A DNA stretch of 64,000 nt from Promerops cafer (Eukaryota; Chordata; Aves; Passeriformes; Nectariniidae): positions 1,197,249 to 1,261,248 of the forward strand of contig VZSE01002883.1 in the NCBI GenBank assembly GCA_013398275.1. The letters are read 5' to 3'. Below the pieces are notes generated by a model that had not been told where the DNA came from, ran no database searches, and worked only from the letters and a program-made list of their open reading frames with translations. Both the position numbers and the translations under genes were made by a program. This document shows, in pieces, positions 13,201 to 24,205 of the stretch. The stretch's first letter is position 1. Every line of letters begins with the position of its first letter.

Positions 13201-15746
13201 GGTCTTGTCATGCCCGAGACAACAATGAAGCATCACGTTTCACTGGAAGCCTCAGCTGATCTGAGCTCTTCTCAGCCACGCTCTGCTCTCTGACCTGTGG
13301 AGAGAGGCTGTCCCTGGGGAATGGACACTCACACTGCTCTCTGGAGGCAGCACCAACAGCTGGGTCTGGCCAGCACAAGCCTTTGATGCAGATACAAGCC
13401 TTGGTTTTGCAGCAAGCCAAGCCTTCACTGCAGGGTAGGGCAGCAGAGGGGGCACTGCTTGGTTCTTGTCCCAGAACTCAGCCTCAGCCAGCTGATGGAC
13501 ATGGAAGCCACCATTGCCTTCAGGGAAAGACATCTTTCTACATGGGAAGGAAAAGAAGGAGGAAGAGCATCTTTTATCAGCTGCTGGTGGGAAAATGTCC
13601 CCTGAGCAACAGGGATCCAGGGCACAATGCAGAGCAGAGTGGAGAGGGGGGACAGAGGTATAGGATCAGATGATGTTGGTTTAAGCATCTTAAACCATTG
13701 TTCTTGTCTCCCTCCAGTTGTCTGATGGCTCAGCTGCTCCATTCCCAGAACCCAGCAGTGTAAGGAAGGGATAGGGGGAACAAGGACATCGTTGACCCAC
13801 CCAGAGGCAAAACGTGTGTTTGCCAGAAGGAAGGGTAAAGAATTCCCTGTAGTAATTTCCCTCCTCTGAACAACCTAGAGTTGCCACAGTTGAGTCTTAA
13901 GGAATGGGTGTTTAACCTACAGGAGCCCATATTTGTTTTTATGGGACTGAAGTTCTGAAACTGGCCTGGGAGGAGAGCAAGCATTGACTACCTTTAGTGC
14001 TAATCTTGTTCAAAAGTATCCCAGAGATGCTCCTTAGCTATAAAGGTGGAAGGCATTTATTCCAAGATGGGAAAGGCAGGCACAGTTGAGCCTTAAGGAG
14101 CAAACCAGTGCAGTGGAAAAGTAACTCACTGGGAAAGGACAGTGGGAAGTCCCTTTTGAAGCAGATATGAGAGGGTTTAGTGCAGAAGCAAAAGACGCCT
14201 GAAGAAAAATATTATAACGGAGCTCAGCTGCTGGTGACTGTGCAAGGCAGGGAAGAAGTCATGCTCCCTTTGTAGGAAAGAAAAGGACAAGGCTAACAGA
14301 AGGTGGTAGAATTGGAGGAAAAGGAGATAGAAAAGGAACATTCTTAGAACAGCATTCAAATGGAAACACAGTTTTCCTCAGCTGCATCCTTTAAACCAAG
14401 GAGAGATTAGAGAAGCTGAGGCACCTGCAAACATTCCCAATCCATTCCTGGTGGGGGAGGCAGGGCCACACAGCCCCCACAGGCACCGTTGAGGCAAGAA
14501 GGGTGCAAATTGCACATATTTTGGCAACCTTGCACAAGTGGTCAGAACAAGTTTGGTGCAGGATCCAGACCAGACCATCATTTCCCTTCTCCCACTTATG
14601 CAAGAATCCAGAAGGTGGCAGAATCACAAAGCTGGTGCTTTCCTTATGGAAGAGAGAGGACAGTGTTCTCCAGGAAAGTCTGTGCTGGTCTCCCCTGCAC
14701 ACAGGGAGCATCCTGCCTACAGCAGGACAGACCCTGACAGCCTCCCAAGGGTTTGCTGTGCCTGCATATGGGTCAGCCAAGGGAAAAACACCACAGGAAG
14801 GGGTAGACAGTTCCTTCCTGGCACATCCACGCTGGGCTATCAAAGGAGTTAACCTTTTTTGCAGCCCAGTTTACCACTGAACACGAGAGCCGTTCCTGTC
14901 CTGGCCATTGAAGCACCTGCTCCAGCATTTCCTTTGTGGGCAACCTTGCTTTAGAACAAAAGGAAGAACTTTAATTTCTTGGGAGCCCTGCAAAACTAAC
15001 CCATAGTATGCTGTGACTGAAGGGAAACATCTTAAAAACATCATTTCTTGGGACTAGGAGCAGGCTGAGAGCCCCAGAGCCATATCCTGTGCTGCAGAGC
15101 ATGGAACCCAACCAGCCTGGATAGAGCAGCTGGAGCTGGGAATTCCCACCAAACCTCCTCGGACCATAGATGCTCAATCCTGGATATCAAACTTCAAACT
15201 GAGGGAGAGAGGAACATGAAAGCGTGGCCACAATTGTTCTTCTGTGTCTGTCAAAACACACCTCAGCCAGAAGATGCTTTGAATCAGGTGTTTCTGAGCC
15301 AAGGCTCCTCTGGGGCCTGGGGCTGTGGTTGGATGACTTTATTTCTGCACTGAACTATCGAGGCTCTGGGAGTTCCTGACAATTGTTACTGAAGCTGGAT
15401 TCAAATTTTCTAATGTTGAACCCCAGTGAGAATTTGTTCCGGAAGCCTCAGACAAGGCTGGATGGGAGCACAGATCCATGTCTGCTGTCAGAGTACTGAT
15501 TACTCCCACCCTCTTCCCCATGCCTCAGCAATCTCCTCCTCGAGGTTCACCTCTCACATGCTACTGCATTTTAGCCAGCTGACTTAGTAGCCACTGAAAT
15601 AACTGCCCTGAAACCCAAAATACAGCTTTTAAAGACACACCTTTTCTCTTTGCAGATCATGTGAAGAAGACTATGACACAGATGAAGTCTTACCTCCCCC
15701 TGAAACTGGAGACAAGTCAGACAAACTAATTATCTCAGATCTCTGA
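4173..15746 (+). CDS. PPP2R3A: PPP2R3A, 3' part: PP2A B'' regulatory subunit (PR130/PR72), eight terminal coding exons
   Basis: Spliced CDS: 4173-4259, 6500-6656, 8159-8207, 8689-8778, 9750-9925, 10405-10523, 11309-11415, 15656-15746. All junctions are GT-AG, the phases agree throughout, and the frame runs 291 codons to TGA at 15744-15746. The product is the C-terminal part of a B'' subunit, which joins the PP2A scaffold and catalytic subunits and directs substrate choice in a calcium-dependent way. Two EF-hand regions are visible: [12 protein letters not shown] (6599-6634), atypical because Leu replaces the usual Gly at loop position 6, and the canonical [12 protein letters not shown] (9775-9810). 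The motif [15 protein letters not shown] and an acidic tail follow. The tail (DYDTDE) and the neighbours MSL2 and PCCB favour PPP2R3A over its paralogue PPP2R3B. The N-terminal exons, including those that distinguish PR130 from PR72, lie left of the window. Confidence 0.95.
4260..6499 (+). other. PPP2R3A intron
   Basis: About 2.2 kb. Holds a purine-rich, internally repetitive GAGCAG/CAGGAG stretch around 4395-4455 and an (AG)n microsatellite at 5344-5362. No further exon or RNA gene recognised. Confidence 0.75.
5344..5362. repeat. (AG)n microsatellite
   Basis: About nine perfect AG units followed by degenerate GACAGACA. Confidence 0.9.
6500..6656 (+). CDS. PPP2R3A: PPP2R3A coding exon carrying EF-hand 1
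   Basis: 157 bp, starting in phase 0 and leaving one base. It begins [18 protein letters not shown] after a CTTTCAG acceptor and ends RYSDQ with GTATGC as donor. The EF loop is [12 protein letters not shown] at 6599-6634. The hydrophobic stretch [14 protein letters not shown] just before it is the entering helix. Confidence 0.95.
8159..8207 (+). CDS. PPP2R3A: PPP2R3A coding exon (49 bp)
   Basis: A short exon too small to stand out as an open frame. It was found by joining the phase-1 end of the previous exon to [15 protein letters not shown]. Acceptor TTTCCAG, donor GTGAGG. It leaves two bases (AG) for the next exon. Confidence 0.93.
8689..8778 (+). CDS. PPP2R3A: PPP2R3A coding exon
   Basis: 90 bp, entering with two bases carried over and leaving two. 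Encodes [18 protein letters not shown] followed by [12 protein letters not shown]. Acceptor CTTCTAG after a T-rich tract, donor GTGAGA. Human has Phe where this protein has the Leu after Trp. Confidence 0.94.
9750..9925 (+). CDS. PPP2R3A: PPP2R3A coding exon carrying EF-hand 2
   Basis: 176 bp beginning SIEYWFRCM and ending LVKPERE plus a split Gly codon. Acceptor CCCAG, donor GTAAGT. The loop [12 protein letters not shown] (9775-9810) has acidic residues at positions 1, 3, 5 and 12 and Gly at position 6, so it should bind calcium. The flanking [13 protein letters not shown] is the exiting helix. Confidence 0.96.
9926..11308 (+). other. Two PPP2R3A introns (9926-10404, 10524-11308)
   Basis: AT-rich introns. 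A short T-rich and GTTT-rich run sits at 10801-10827. Nothing else recognised. Confidence 0.7.
10405..10523 (+). CDS. PPP2R3A: PPP2R3A coding exon
   Basis: 119 bp, entering with one base carried over and ending in phase 0. Encodes [20 protein letters not shown] and then [17 protein letters not shown]. Acceptor CTGTAG, donor GTATAA, which is a weaker donor than its neighbours. Confidence 0.94.
11309..11415 (+). CDS. PPP2R3A: PPP2R3A coding exon
   Basis: 107 bp beginning [20 protein letters not shown] and ending EQLQEG (last codon split). Acceptor CTTTAG, donor GTGAGC. It is noticeably more GC-rich than the flanking introns. The segment is acidic and is known as the variable-to-conserved C-terminal part in B'' subunits. 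Confidence 0.93.
11416..15655 (+). other. Last PPP2R3A intron (~4.2 kb)
   Basis: The longest intron of this gene fully inside the window. It carries a purine-rich stretch near 12705-12745 and one member of a diverged repeat pair (12915-13033). No coding exon supported. Confidence 0.7.
12915..13033 (+). repeat. Diverged dispersed repeat, copy A
   Basis: Aligns by eye with 18340-18464 in the same orientation. Shared blocks in order are GAAATC, TTGAAAA(C/T)AACCA, TTCAGCA, GCATTAAT, TGTGA, AGCCCTGTCCC and CTCTGGA. Class unknown. Confidence 0.55.
15656..15746 (+). CDS. PPP2R3A: PPP2R3A terminal coding exon and stop
   Basis: 91 coding bases after a TTTGCAG acceptor, completing a Gly codon split with the previous exon. 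The protein tail is acidic (CEEDYDTDE) and then diverges from the human C terminus, ending KLIISDL before TGA at 15744-15746. The preceding intron is about 4.2 kb. Confidence 0.9.
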
Positions 15747-16040
15747 GCATAGAGAAGTGGAAGACAGCCCATGTCTTTCAAACTGGATAGCATTCAGTCC
15801 CAAGGCACTTGGGGGTTTTCCTTAAATCCATCATTGGAACAATGTGCTTTATTTTGTACACTGAAACTTGAGACCCCTTTTTGTCTTCCTATGTAATGAC
15901 AATAAGGTAATTTCTATGAAAAGGCTTTTTACAATGTGTTATCGTGCACATTCACTGAAAATGGTGATTGCACCTTGTTTCATATATATATAAATTCTGT
16001 TATGTCCCCAGATGTGCAATAAATGCCAGCATCTGATGAG
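15747..16040 (+). other. PPP2R3A: PPP2R3A 3' UTR
   Basis: Runs from the TGA to shortly after an AATAAA at 16018-16023. It is AT-rich and includes a short TA run near 15984-15992. The exact cleavage site is inferred. Confidence 0.65.
16018..16023 (+). terminator. Polyadenylation signal AATAAA (PPP2R3A)
   Basis: First canonical AATAAA downstream of the PPP2R3A stop, 272 bp after it. The following ~60 bases include TG-rich runs. Longer 3' ends are possible. Confidence 0.65.
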
Positions 16041-18339
16041 TACCTGTAACAGCTGCATGCAGCATCTACAGCGGTCATTTCTCAGTTCTGTCCTGTGCCA
16101 CTCTGTCCCCTTGGCTTTATACCAGGAGCGACAAAAGAGCTGCCAAATTAACTTAAATGTGTCTCTAGAAATCTTCTAAAACACAGGTCACAGTTCTTTT
16201 TTTCCTTCCTGTCCTGGAAACGAAGGGAACGTGCCTGTGCATGGGGAGAGTGAAGTCCCTTTGTGCTTTGCCCCCAAGCTCTTCCACTGGCTGCTGGACT
16301 GTTTCACTGCTGTGCATCTGTGAGCAGTTTCAGCACTACACCACATCACGTTCTCTAGGAATTTGAGATAGAGTTACCTGTTGCAGTCCTGTGTCCCCTC
16401 CTGTGCTGATCTGCCCCTGGCCAGAGCTTTGTCTGTGCAGATTTCTACTTTGTAGAGGTGTTTTGCAAAGTATTTACAGCAAATACGGATCTCTGCTGTT
16501 CAGCTACTGTGTTGAGAGTGCTGTGCCTAGTGTGCACCAGTTCCGTCCGTTCTGTGTTCTCTTCCTCTCTGTAGCCTTCTTTAACCTGTACCCAAGAGAC
16601 TCAGCTGAGATAATGAAGAAAAAAACAACCCTCTTTTAACTAGTAAAGGAATTCATCTGTATTATTGCCAAAATTAATTTTTGTCCCAGGTTCAGGGAGG
16701 AAATGCTGTAACTAATGAGTTCTTGCTTTAAGTGCAAAATTAAACCAACTTTCCCCCTAGAATCACAAGTGTATCTCTGCTCTCAGCACACACTGCTGCT
16801 GTAGCTGTCCCTCCTGGCCAGCAGGAACTGTCTGTGGTTCAGTACGGGGGGATTTGAACAAATTCTTAATTTTAGCCCTTACATATGCACAAGCAGGTCT
16901 GGGCCTTACCTTCTTAGCTGGGACAGGTCTGAGCCCTCCCAGCTGTGCCCAGTCTGTAATGCTGGGTTGCTGTGTGTGCACTCTATCTCCTGTTACTGCC
17001 CTGTGAGAGCCTCAAGCTGTGCCTCCTGCCAGAATTCCTGGGAGATGCCTGGCCCCATTCCCAGCAGGCCCCTGCTGCCCTCCCTGGAGGCAGAGCACAC
17101 CTGGGCAGTGGAGAACTCCCCCCGGACAGGACTGGCTCCCTGCAGTACCTCCAGGGGTCAGTGTCCAAATGAGGAACAGGCTGATCAGTTCTGTGCAGCC
17201 TCAGGGCTTTTCCAGGAGCCTCTGAAGCCCAAGGCCTGCCTGCCACTGCCCAGGGGGATGTGCTGCTGCCTTCCTGGGGTCTCAGCTCTCCCATGATCAA
17301 ACTCAGGAAGAGAGAAAGATTTCAGTTGAACTGACCCAATGCATACACACTCTCCAGGATCCTGGACTTGGTATTTGGGAAACTTCTGGATGCCCACATT
17401 GTTAGCAAAGGCCCTGCCAGGTGACCTGCATCCCAGAGTGACAGAGGAAGCAGGGAGCACTCTGACCAAACCGAGACAAGCCCCTGGAATGCAGCAAGCA
17501 CACAGGGTGTCTGGATCCCACCTCCATCACTGCCATAACCTCGAAGGAAAAACCTTCCCTGGGGGTGACTCCACAAATGCCCAAATGCAGAACCACCAAG
17601 GAACTGACTGCAGGAATGGACACAGGATGGAGGTCCCACAGCTGCTGCTTGTAACCAGCTCCAGCCACGTTTCTCTGAGAAGAACCTGGGCACAGCAGTT
17701 CACCCTTCCCTCACTGCCATGATCCAGAGGGGCCTTCCAGTTTGATGTCCCTTCTTTTTGATCTCTCCAAAGACTAAGATTCCTCAAAAGGAACGAGAAG
17801 AACCTGACCCCATTCTAGGCTGAAATGGAACCCTCATGGTCCTCCAGCAGCAGCAGTACTGCAGTGTCTTGTTTGCCAGTTCTGGAAAGCTTCAGTCACC
17901 CCACCACTTCAGGGTCTTTCTTATCTGCCTTTTGCAGAGGGCCTTTAATTCAATCATCCCTGAATTCAGGCTCCCACCTCACACCACACCAGCCTGAACT
18001 GGTGCCTTTCTTTGCAGAAGTCAGAACCCAGAGTCTGGTAAAACTCACCAGCTGCCTTCCCAAGGTTTGGTTCAATAAATGGAGACAGGAAGATGATAAC
18101 TGCTCTGCTGAGCCCTAACCCACTCCCTCTCTCCTACAAATAGACATTCAGTACTGCTACAACAACATAGAGTGAATCTAAACCCAATCCATGCTTTCTG
18201 GTAGATCAACACAAGCTAATCCAAAAAAAACCCCAATTTGCAGCAAGTATTTTGCATTCTATGTGAATAGAAGGACAAGCTGCAGAAGCCACTGCTACCG
18301 TGCTGGCATTGCAAAATCTGCAGTAATATTCCAGGAATG

Positions 18340-18464
18340 GAAATCCATTCTCTGTCCACAAAGTACTTGAAAATAACCACAGTTCAGCAGGCACATGTGC
18401 ATTAATAGAGGTGTTCTACACCCTACTTGTGACTCAGCCCTGTCCCCAGCTGCTCTGGATGGAA
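18340..18464 (+). repeat. Diverged dispersed repeat, copy B
   Basis: Partner of 12915-13033, about 5.4 kb downstream and in the same orientation, with several short indels. One copy is intronic and the other intergenic. Confidence 0.55.
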
Positions 18465-19412
18465 GAGCAAGATTGTAACTCTGCAGGACTTAAGTGAGGT
18501 AAATTTGGGAACTCCTGTCCTACTTCTTTGCTTTTTTCTGGGATAGTCAAGGGTACTTGTGTCCAGCCAGCAGAGCTGCTCAGCTGCAGCGAAGCAGCCC
18601 TGGACTCCCCGCCCAAAGGATTTGTGGGAGTCCCTCAGCTCTGGCTCTGCCTCCTGACTCCACATCAGTGCCATTTCAGATGTTGCACCCCAGGAAGGAC
18701 AAATCGTGCATTTTTCAGTGCACATCCAGCTCACACCGAAGGCTTTTTCCTTACAAATAGTCAGAAAAGTGAGTAAAATTCAGTTTTGCATGATAAAAAT
18801 ATGATTGTGCTTATTTGTTCTCTCTAGTCTGCTTTTGTCTAGCAAAATGAAGCCCTGTGTTCTTACAAACCCCTTGCTTTTTACTGTTGTATTACAAATA
18901 TTTTCTCTCTGCAGTACTAAGATGGGAGGTATGGCTCAGTATTACTGCTGGAATGGTACTAGTTGGATTTTTACTTTCTTTCTTCTAAAATCTCAGTAGT
19001 ACTTGCTGCATCCCAGTTTTTGGTAGTGAACCCTGGGCACTGCTCCAGCTCCCCTCCTGCCTCCGAGGGGCAAGTGCTGCAGAACAGACATGGACAGCAA
19101 AAAAGGGATTCCAAAGCCTTCCTGCTCTCCTGAACCAAGGATTTAAGGAAGCTGACTCAAGACGCTCTAACCAAGGTACTGGGCTTAGTTTCTGAAACAA
19201 AATAGTCCTGAAAGACCAACACTAAGTTCACTGAACTATCATTGTAACAGTATGGATTTGGAGTCTCTAGATCAGTATCTTAGGTCTATGCAAACAAAAC
19301 TGAACCTCAGTGATGAGCACAAGCTACTGTAAGAAAAACATAAACAGAGCTTCCCTTTGTGTGCTCATCTTCTCACTGTATCACTGGGTGAGGGGGTTAG
19401 AAACTGAGTATT

Positions 19413-19434
19413 TAATAATAATAATAATAATAAT
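19413..19434. repeat. (TAA)n microsatellite
   Basis: About seven perfect TAA units. Confidence 0.9.
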
Positions 19435-19874
19435 GGTTCTCATACTTTGTAAAAGTAGTTTTGGAGACATTTTGTGGTGGCATGGTTTGATCTTTGTATT
19501 TTTACTTTATATTTTCTTCTTTTTTGGCAAATAAAGGACTTTTGAATTTAAAAAGGAAAACCTGTCTCAGTGCTAGGGTAGAGTGTTACTGCTCACTTCA
19601 TCTCCAGCTGCTGTGCCAAACTCTCCTTCCCTGCTGTGGTGAGTTCACACCACCCAGGTACCTGCAAGCCAATGCCTTCCAAAGCCAAAATTCCAGGCCT
19701 TCTCAAAAATTCTAGGATAAAGCAATCTGACCACTTACCTCCCTCACACCTGTGTCCTCAATCTGGAGCACTGTCCCTGTGATGACTTACCAGAACACCC
19801 AACTCCCTCATTTTAACCTGTCCTAAAAAAAAAAGAAAGATATATCTCCTGGAGCTTTTTCAAGTGGAATGAAC

Positions 19875-19895
19875 AAAAAAAAAAAAAAAAAAAAA
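19875..19895. repeat. Poly-A run (A21)
   Basis: Twenty-one consecutive A followed by GAAAGATG. It could be the tail of an old retroposed sequence, but no recognisable element precedes it. Confidence 0.85.
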
Positions 19896-20794
19896 GAAAG
19901 ATGAAAAACAAAGGGAAAACTAGTAATGCCTTTACTAATTTACCTTTATGCAAATGCTGAAGCAGAGTCAGTGTGTTGCTCTTGTATTGCTTCACCAAGG
20001 CTTGCCTAAGTCTGTCTATAGAACAGTCTTCTTTTGGTAAGTTTCTTTAGGGTATCAAAAGCACTTCAATTTCTAAATTTAAATAGTTAAGACCAAAGAT
20101 CTGCCTGTGATGTTCTTGTAGTACTGGAAACAGCATCACCTGCCTTTCAGAGGGGATCTCCTCAGCAGTGCCACACACTTGGAATGATCCTTACAAAGGT
20201 GCTTGTTTGTATCCTTTCAGTTCTCCAATTTAGCAATCAAAAATGCTTTTCTAACTGATTTGTATACAATTTAAGTAAGAATTATCTGGGGGAGGGGGTG
20301 CTTCTTGCATGCAGTAAAAAGATGCTTCTGTGCTGGGTCACACCAGAACCTCTGCACCATCCCTGTGCCACAGCTGTGGGGTCTGTTCCTTGAAACTCTG
20401 GGAGTTTCACTGAAGGAGCAGCTCCCTGCTGTGCCCGAAGTACCTGCCTTGGCAAACAGGCTTTTCGGGTTTGTTTCTCTGCAGCTCTGCAGGTTCTTCT
20501 GACACCACCAAACGCTGGGGCTAGCAGGGGCAGTCCTGGGCTGTGCTAAAGGCACCAAGGGCAGCTGTTCCCTGCCACCTCTGTTCCTGAGAATGTTTTC
20601 AGCTCCCATGCAAGGGAAGAACATCTGCAGGGAGAGGCTGCTCTGCCCCCAGTGCCCCTGGCTCTGCACTGTGGTCAGACAAGCCAGGGAGCCAGAACAG
20701 CTCCTGCTGGGAGAGCCGCAAGGTAACACATCCAGGTTAATTTTTTGTCTCCCTGTCCCTCCTCCTCTGGGATTTAATCCCAACCCCTGGTTTA

Positions 20795-20925
20795 CTGTAG
20801 AAGGTTGGAAAAGACCCCCATGATCACCAAATCCAACCTTTGACAGAGCTCCACCCTGCCCTCTAAGCCCTATCACCAACGGACACATTGACTTGTGTCT
20901 TTGAACATTTTTTAACATGTCCTAA
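20795..20925 (-). mobile_element. CR1 LINE 3'-region fragment, antisense
   Basis: AGGTTGGAAAAGACCCCCAT, then GATCACCAAATCCAACCTTTG and a CCACCCTGCC block, read as the reverse complement of an avian CR1 3' region. The first ~60 bp are the best supported. Confidence 0.65.
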
Positions 20926-21682
20926 TGTGTGATACCTGGGAAGAGCCTTTCCACTCCACATGGAAGAGTAGAGGGCTTCTCCTTCTTGTTCAGAACTATG
21001 TTCAGATCTGGATGGTCAGAAGCACTGGATTTTGTACTACTACACGTGACCATAAACTGCTGCTTGTTCTTTTTGACTCTGCTCTACAAATTAGAGGGTT
21101 TTAAAGTTTGGCAGTTAATCCCTGCTTTCAAGGGGATTGGGAAGAAAACTGGAATATCACACACTTCCTCTACAAGAAATCCCCAAGCAGCTCCCTCTGT
21201 GCTAATGCTGAGAACAGCTCCCCGGATCCAGAGCCCTGCAGGAGGAACGCCAGAATTCTGGGCAGCCCCGCTGGGGCCAGGCTGGAGCTCAAACGATCCC
21301 TGAGCTGCACCTGACCAGCGACTCCGGCTCCTCGGGATGGGCAGCAGGGACAAGTCCCTCCCGGGCTGTGCTGGACCGCGTTCTCACCCTGCTCTCCGCC
21401 CAAGCCAAGGCAGGAAGGCCCCAAACCAGGAAGCTGCTGGGGAAGGAATGCTTTCCCAGCTGGAGCTGCTGGAATTCCTGTCAGCACCAAACGATCCTTT
21501 CCATTGCTCAGCTCACGAACAACTAGCCAGGAGGGCAAGGAAACCAAACCAAACCAAGCCAACCGCTGTTTAAACAATTAGAGAATTAATCATCAACACG
21601 CTAAGCAGTATTTAGACAGTGAGTCCAACATATGCCACAGTGATGCCTTCAGCAGTTGCCAAATAGAATTAGAAAACTAACA

Positions 21683-21688
21683 TTTATT
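21683..21688 (-). terminator. Candidate distal polyadenylation signal (MSL2)
   Basis: TTTATT on the plus strand, AATAAA on the minus strand. A TG-rich stretch (TGTGGCATATGTTGG) follows about 40 bp downstream on the minus strand, as expected for a downstream element. Confidence 0.45.
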
Positions 21689-23660
21689 AAATCAATTTGA
21701 ATTTTAATATACATTTCAAGAATGTGGCAGCATAAAAGGAAATGTTTTTAGAAACAACCTGAATCTACCATTTGCAGTTTTACATTAACCATCAGGGCTC
21801 TCCTGTCGACGCTCCAAAACACTCTTGACCTAAGTTCTCCAACTTTTGGTACCACATTGAATGCAGCAGTGAGATAGTAAAGATTCCAAATACTCCCACA
21901 TTTCTGGAGCAAAGGTACTTTGTATTTAATTTAATGAAAGTCCTAAAAATGTACCATCAACAATCTTGGCAAAACTGAACAGCTCTGCAAAAGCATTCTG
22001 ACACAACCCGTGCTGTGCAGCCACTCCCAGACTCCGGGTCGCTACTTCGCTTACATGTAGTGGACTAATAAACAGATTTACATTAGTAGGTCACGATCAA
22101 ACCACCAAATTAGAGACTGGTAGGATCCCTCTGGGTCAACACAAAAATCACATACAAGTTTAACTAAATACATTTTAATAGGACATCGTTAAATCTCATG
22201 AGGGCTAAAAAACACAGATCTTAGGTACTTGGGTTGGCAAATAAAGACAAGAATACTAAGAAGCATTTTCCACCATTTACTCATTATCAAAAATATTTTT
22301 CAACTCTTCTTGCAAAACAAAAACAAAAAAGTACAGACTGGACACGTACATCACATTTTTCTTCCTATGGCTTTAACCCCCCACCCTGCCCACCCCACAA
22401 AAAAGACGGGGGGAGAAACAAACCAAAACCAACAAAAAGCTCTGACCACATTCACAGAAAATGACACCATGGTACACTACAAAACAAAAGGAGGTGCCAT
22501 TTGTGTCCAAAGGGTTTTGCTCATTTCTCGGTGAGGAACCGTCATTGTACGTGCTTTGTGCCAAATCAAAGCACACCCAGCGCCGGGCCGGAAAGCACCA
22601 CAGGGGCTGTGCCTGAGGAAAAGGGAAGATGGAAGCAGGAAAGCAACTAAAAAAATCCACACACTATTTAACATGCTGCTGAAACAGGAATGGCCTTTAA
22701 AATCAGACAGTAATGTTTGTGTTCAAGTCAGCCCATGTTCAGCCCAGTTTGGGTTGTGCTCTATCATTCCAAGAGGAGAATTTCTACTTTCACAAAGCAA
22801 TCTCAACTTTTTAGGCTTCCAACGAAGCCCTGAAGGCACAACTAAATCTTGTGCCTGCACTCTTATTTAGGGATTGCACTGAAATCAACCATTTTTGCAC
22901 AAAGCTGAATTCCTAAGAGGAATTCTTTCACTGTAACACTTTTCCAGATAAGCTCGACAACTTTGTGTTATTTTTCTATTTTCAAGCCTTTTGGCGCAGG
23001 TTGAAAAGCAATGACCTTCAAAAGCTGCTTTCAACATTTTAGCAAAAAATGAGATAGGTTCAGGGTGGAATGAGTTATATATAGCTTATTCTGTTTAGCA
23101 AACACCCCAAAAATTTGACCTTTGATAGCCCTCGATCCTGTGCCCTGGCTGGGAGGTGCCTGTCACTGGGGAACTCCCCTCTGTGGGAGGGGTCCCAGCT
23201 CTGTTACAAACCTGATCAAACAAGCCCCCCAGTGGTGATAAGTGCTGTGGAATCTCCCTGCGGCCCTGGCACTGATCAGCACCAGAGGGGGGAAAATCAG
23301 CCAAGGACTTCCTGTAACCCACAGAACCCCTTCTCTTCCCTAGAAGCAACAGCAGTAAAACAGCAGGAACTCGGGAAAGGGAGAGGATGGTGCTAACAGA
23401 ACTTGAGCCTTCGAAGGGTACCTGTGATGTTCTGCCCCAGCCCAGCCCCTCAGTGACTTGTCACACACAGGGGGCTGGCGCAGAGGGGCAACTGAGCAGG
23501 GATGTGACCTGTGAAGTGTCAGGAAGACAAACCCCAAGGATGATGTCATTACCAGGATGGGGTATCCAAGCTAGAGCTTGACCTTCCACCATCCACCCGA
23601 CCCTCCTGAGCCTTGCCTGCAGCCTGAGATGCCTTTTGGCCTGCCAGCTTGCTCAGTATA

Positions 23661-23666
23661 TTTATT
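23661..23666 (-). terminator. Candidate proximal polyadenylation signal (MSL2)
   Basis: Minus-strand AATAAA about 540 bp after the MSL2 stop codon, in an AT-rich context. Confidence 0.35.
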
Positions 23667-24205
23667 AATCTTTTTTTAACTGTATGCTGTTCAGTAGAGG
23701 GCACAACCAATTCTCACAATCGCCACTACCCACCCTTTCCGGAGTGTATCCCCCAGCTCAGTGCTGCCTTTTTTACAGGAATGTCAGGTCACTTCCTGCT
23801 CATGGTGACTGTAACCCATCAAATAATTATTTTTCTACACCATCATCTAGCACAGTTGAGATGCACTATCTGGATGCTACACTGAAGCTGAAGCTTTGAC
23901 TGAGCACAAAGCATGAGCAAGTACAATGAGGTCAATATATTCCTTGTCAAAAGATCTTGTGATAAAATCATTTACATCAGCAATCCATCTCAAACTATGA
24001 GGTGCTGTAAGAACTAAAAACAGTTTTAGGGTAACTCCTCCATTATCTGCAACTATTTCCCAGACACTAATACACAGAACATAGCAATGAAAAACACTTG
24101 ATACAAGTGATCTAAACGCAGGAGCTCCAGCAAGTTGAACAGAACCATAGCTGCCTTAAACCTGTAGCAGTTCCCCTACGGATGGCAGGGAAAAGAAAGA
24201 AAGGT

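Larger units (their letters stand above)
16041..21660. other. Intergenic region between convergent PPP2R3A and MSL2
   Basis: About 5.6 kb. Contains copy B of the diverged repeat pair, a (TAA)n microsatellite, an A21 run and an antisense CR1 fragment near 20795-20925. An isolated AATAAA at 19530-19535 has no gene attached. Open frames look spurious. Confidence 0.7.
21660..24205 (-). other. MSL2: Probable MSL2 3' UTR
   Basis: Downstream of the MSL2 stop (TAA, 24208 to 24206 on the minus strand). The stretch is AT-rich with no competing gene and ends at a minus-strand AATAAA (21683-21688). An earlier minus-strand AATAAA lies at 23661-23666, so short and long 3' UTR forms are possible. The extent is inferred. 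Confidence 0.5.

Noticed and set aside
20271..20918. 215-codon minus-strand frame between PPP2R3A and MSL2
   Set aside because: Part of it is a CR1 fragment, with no splice signals or recognisable domain.
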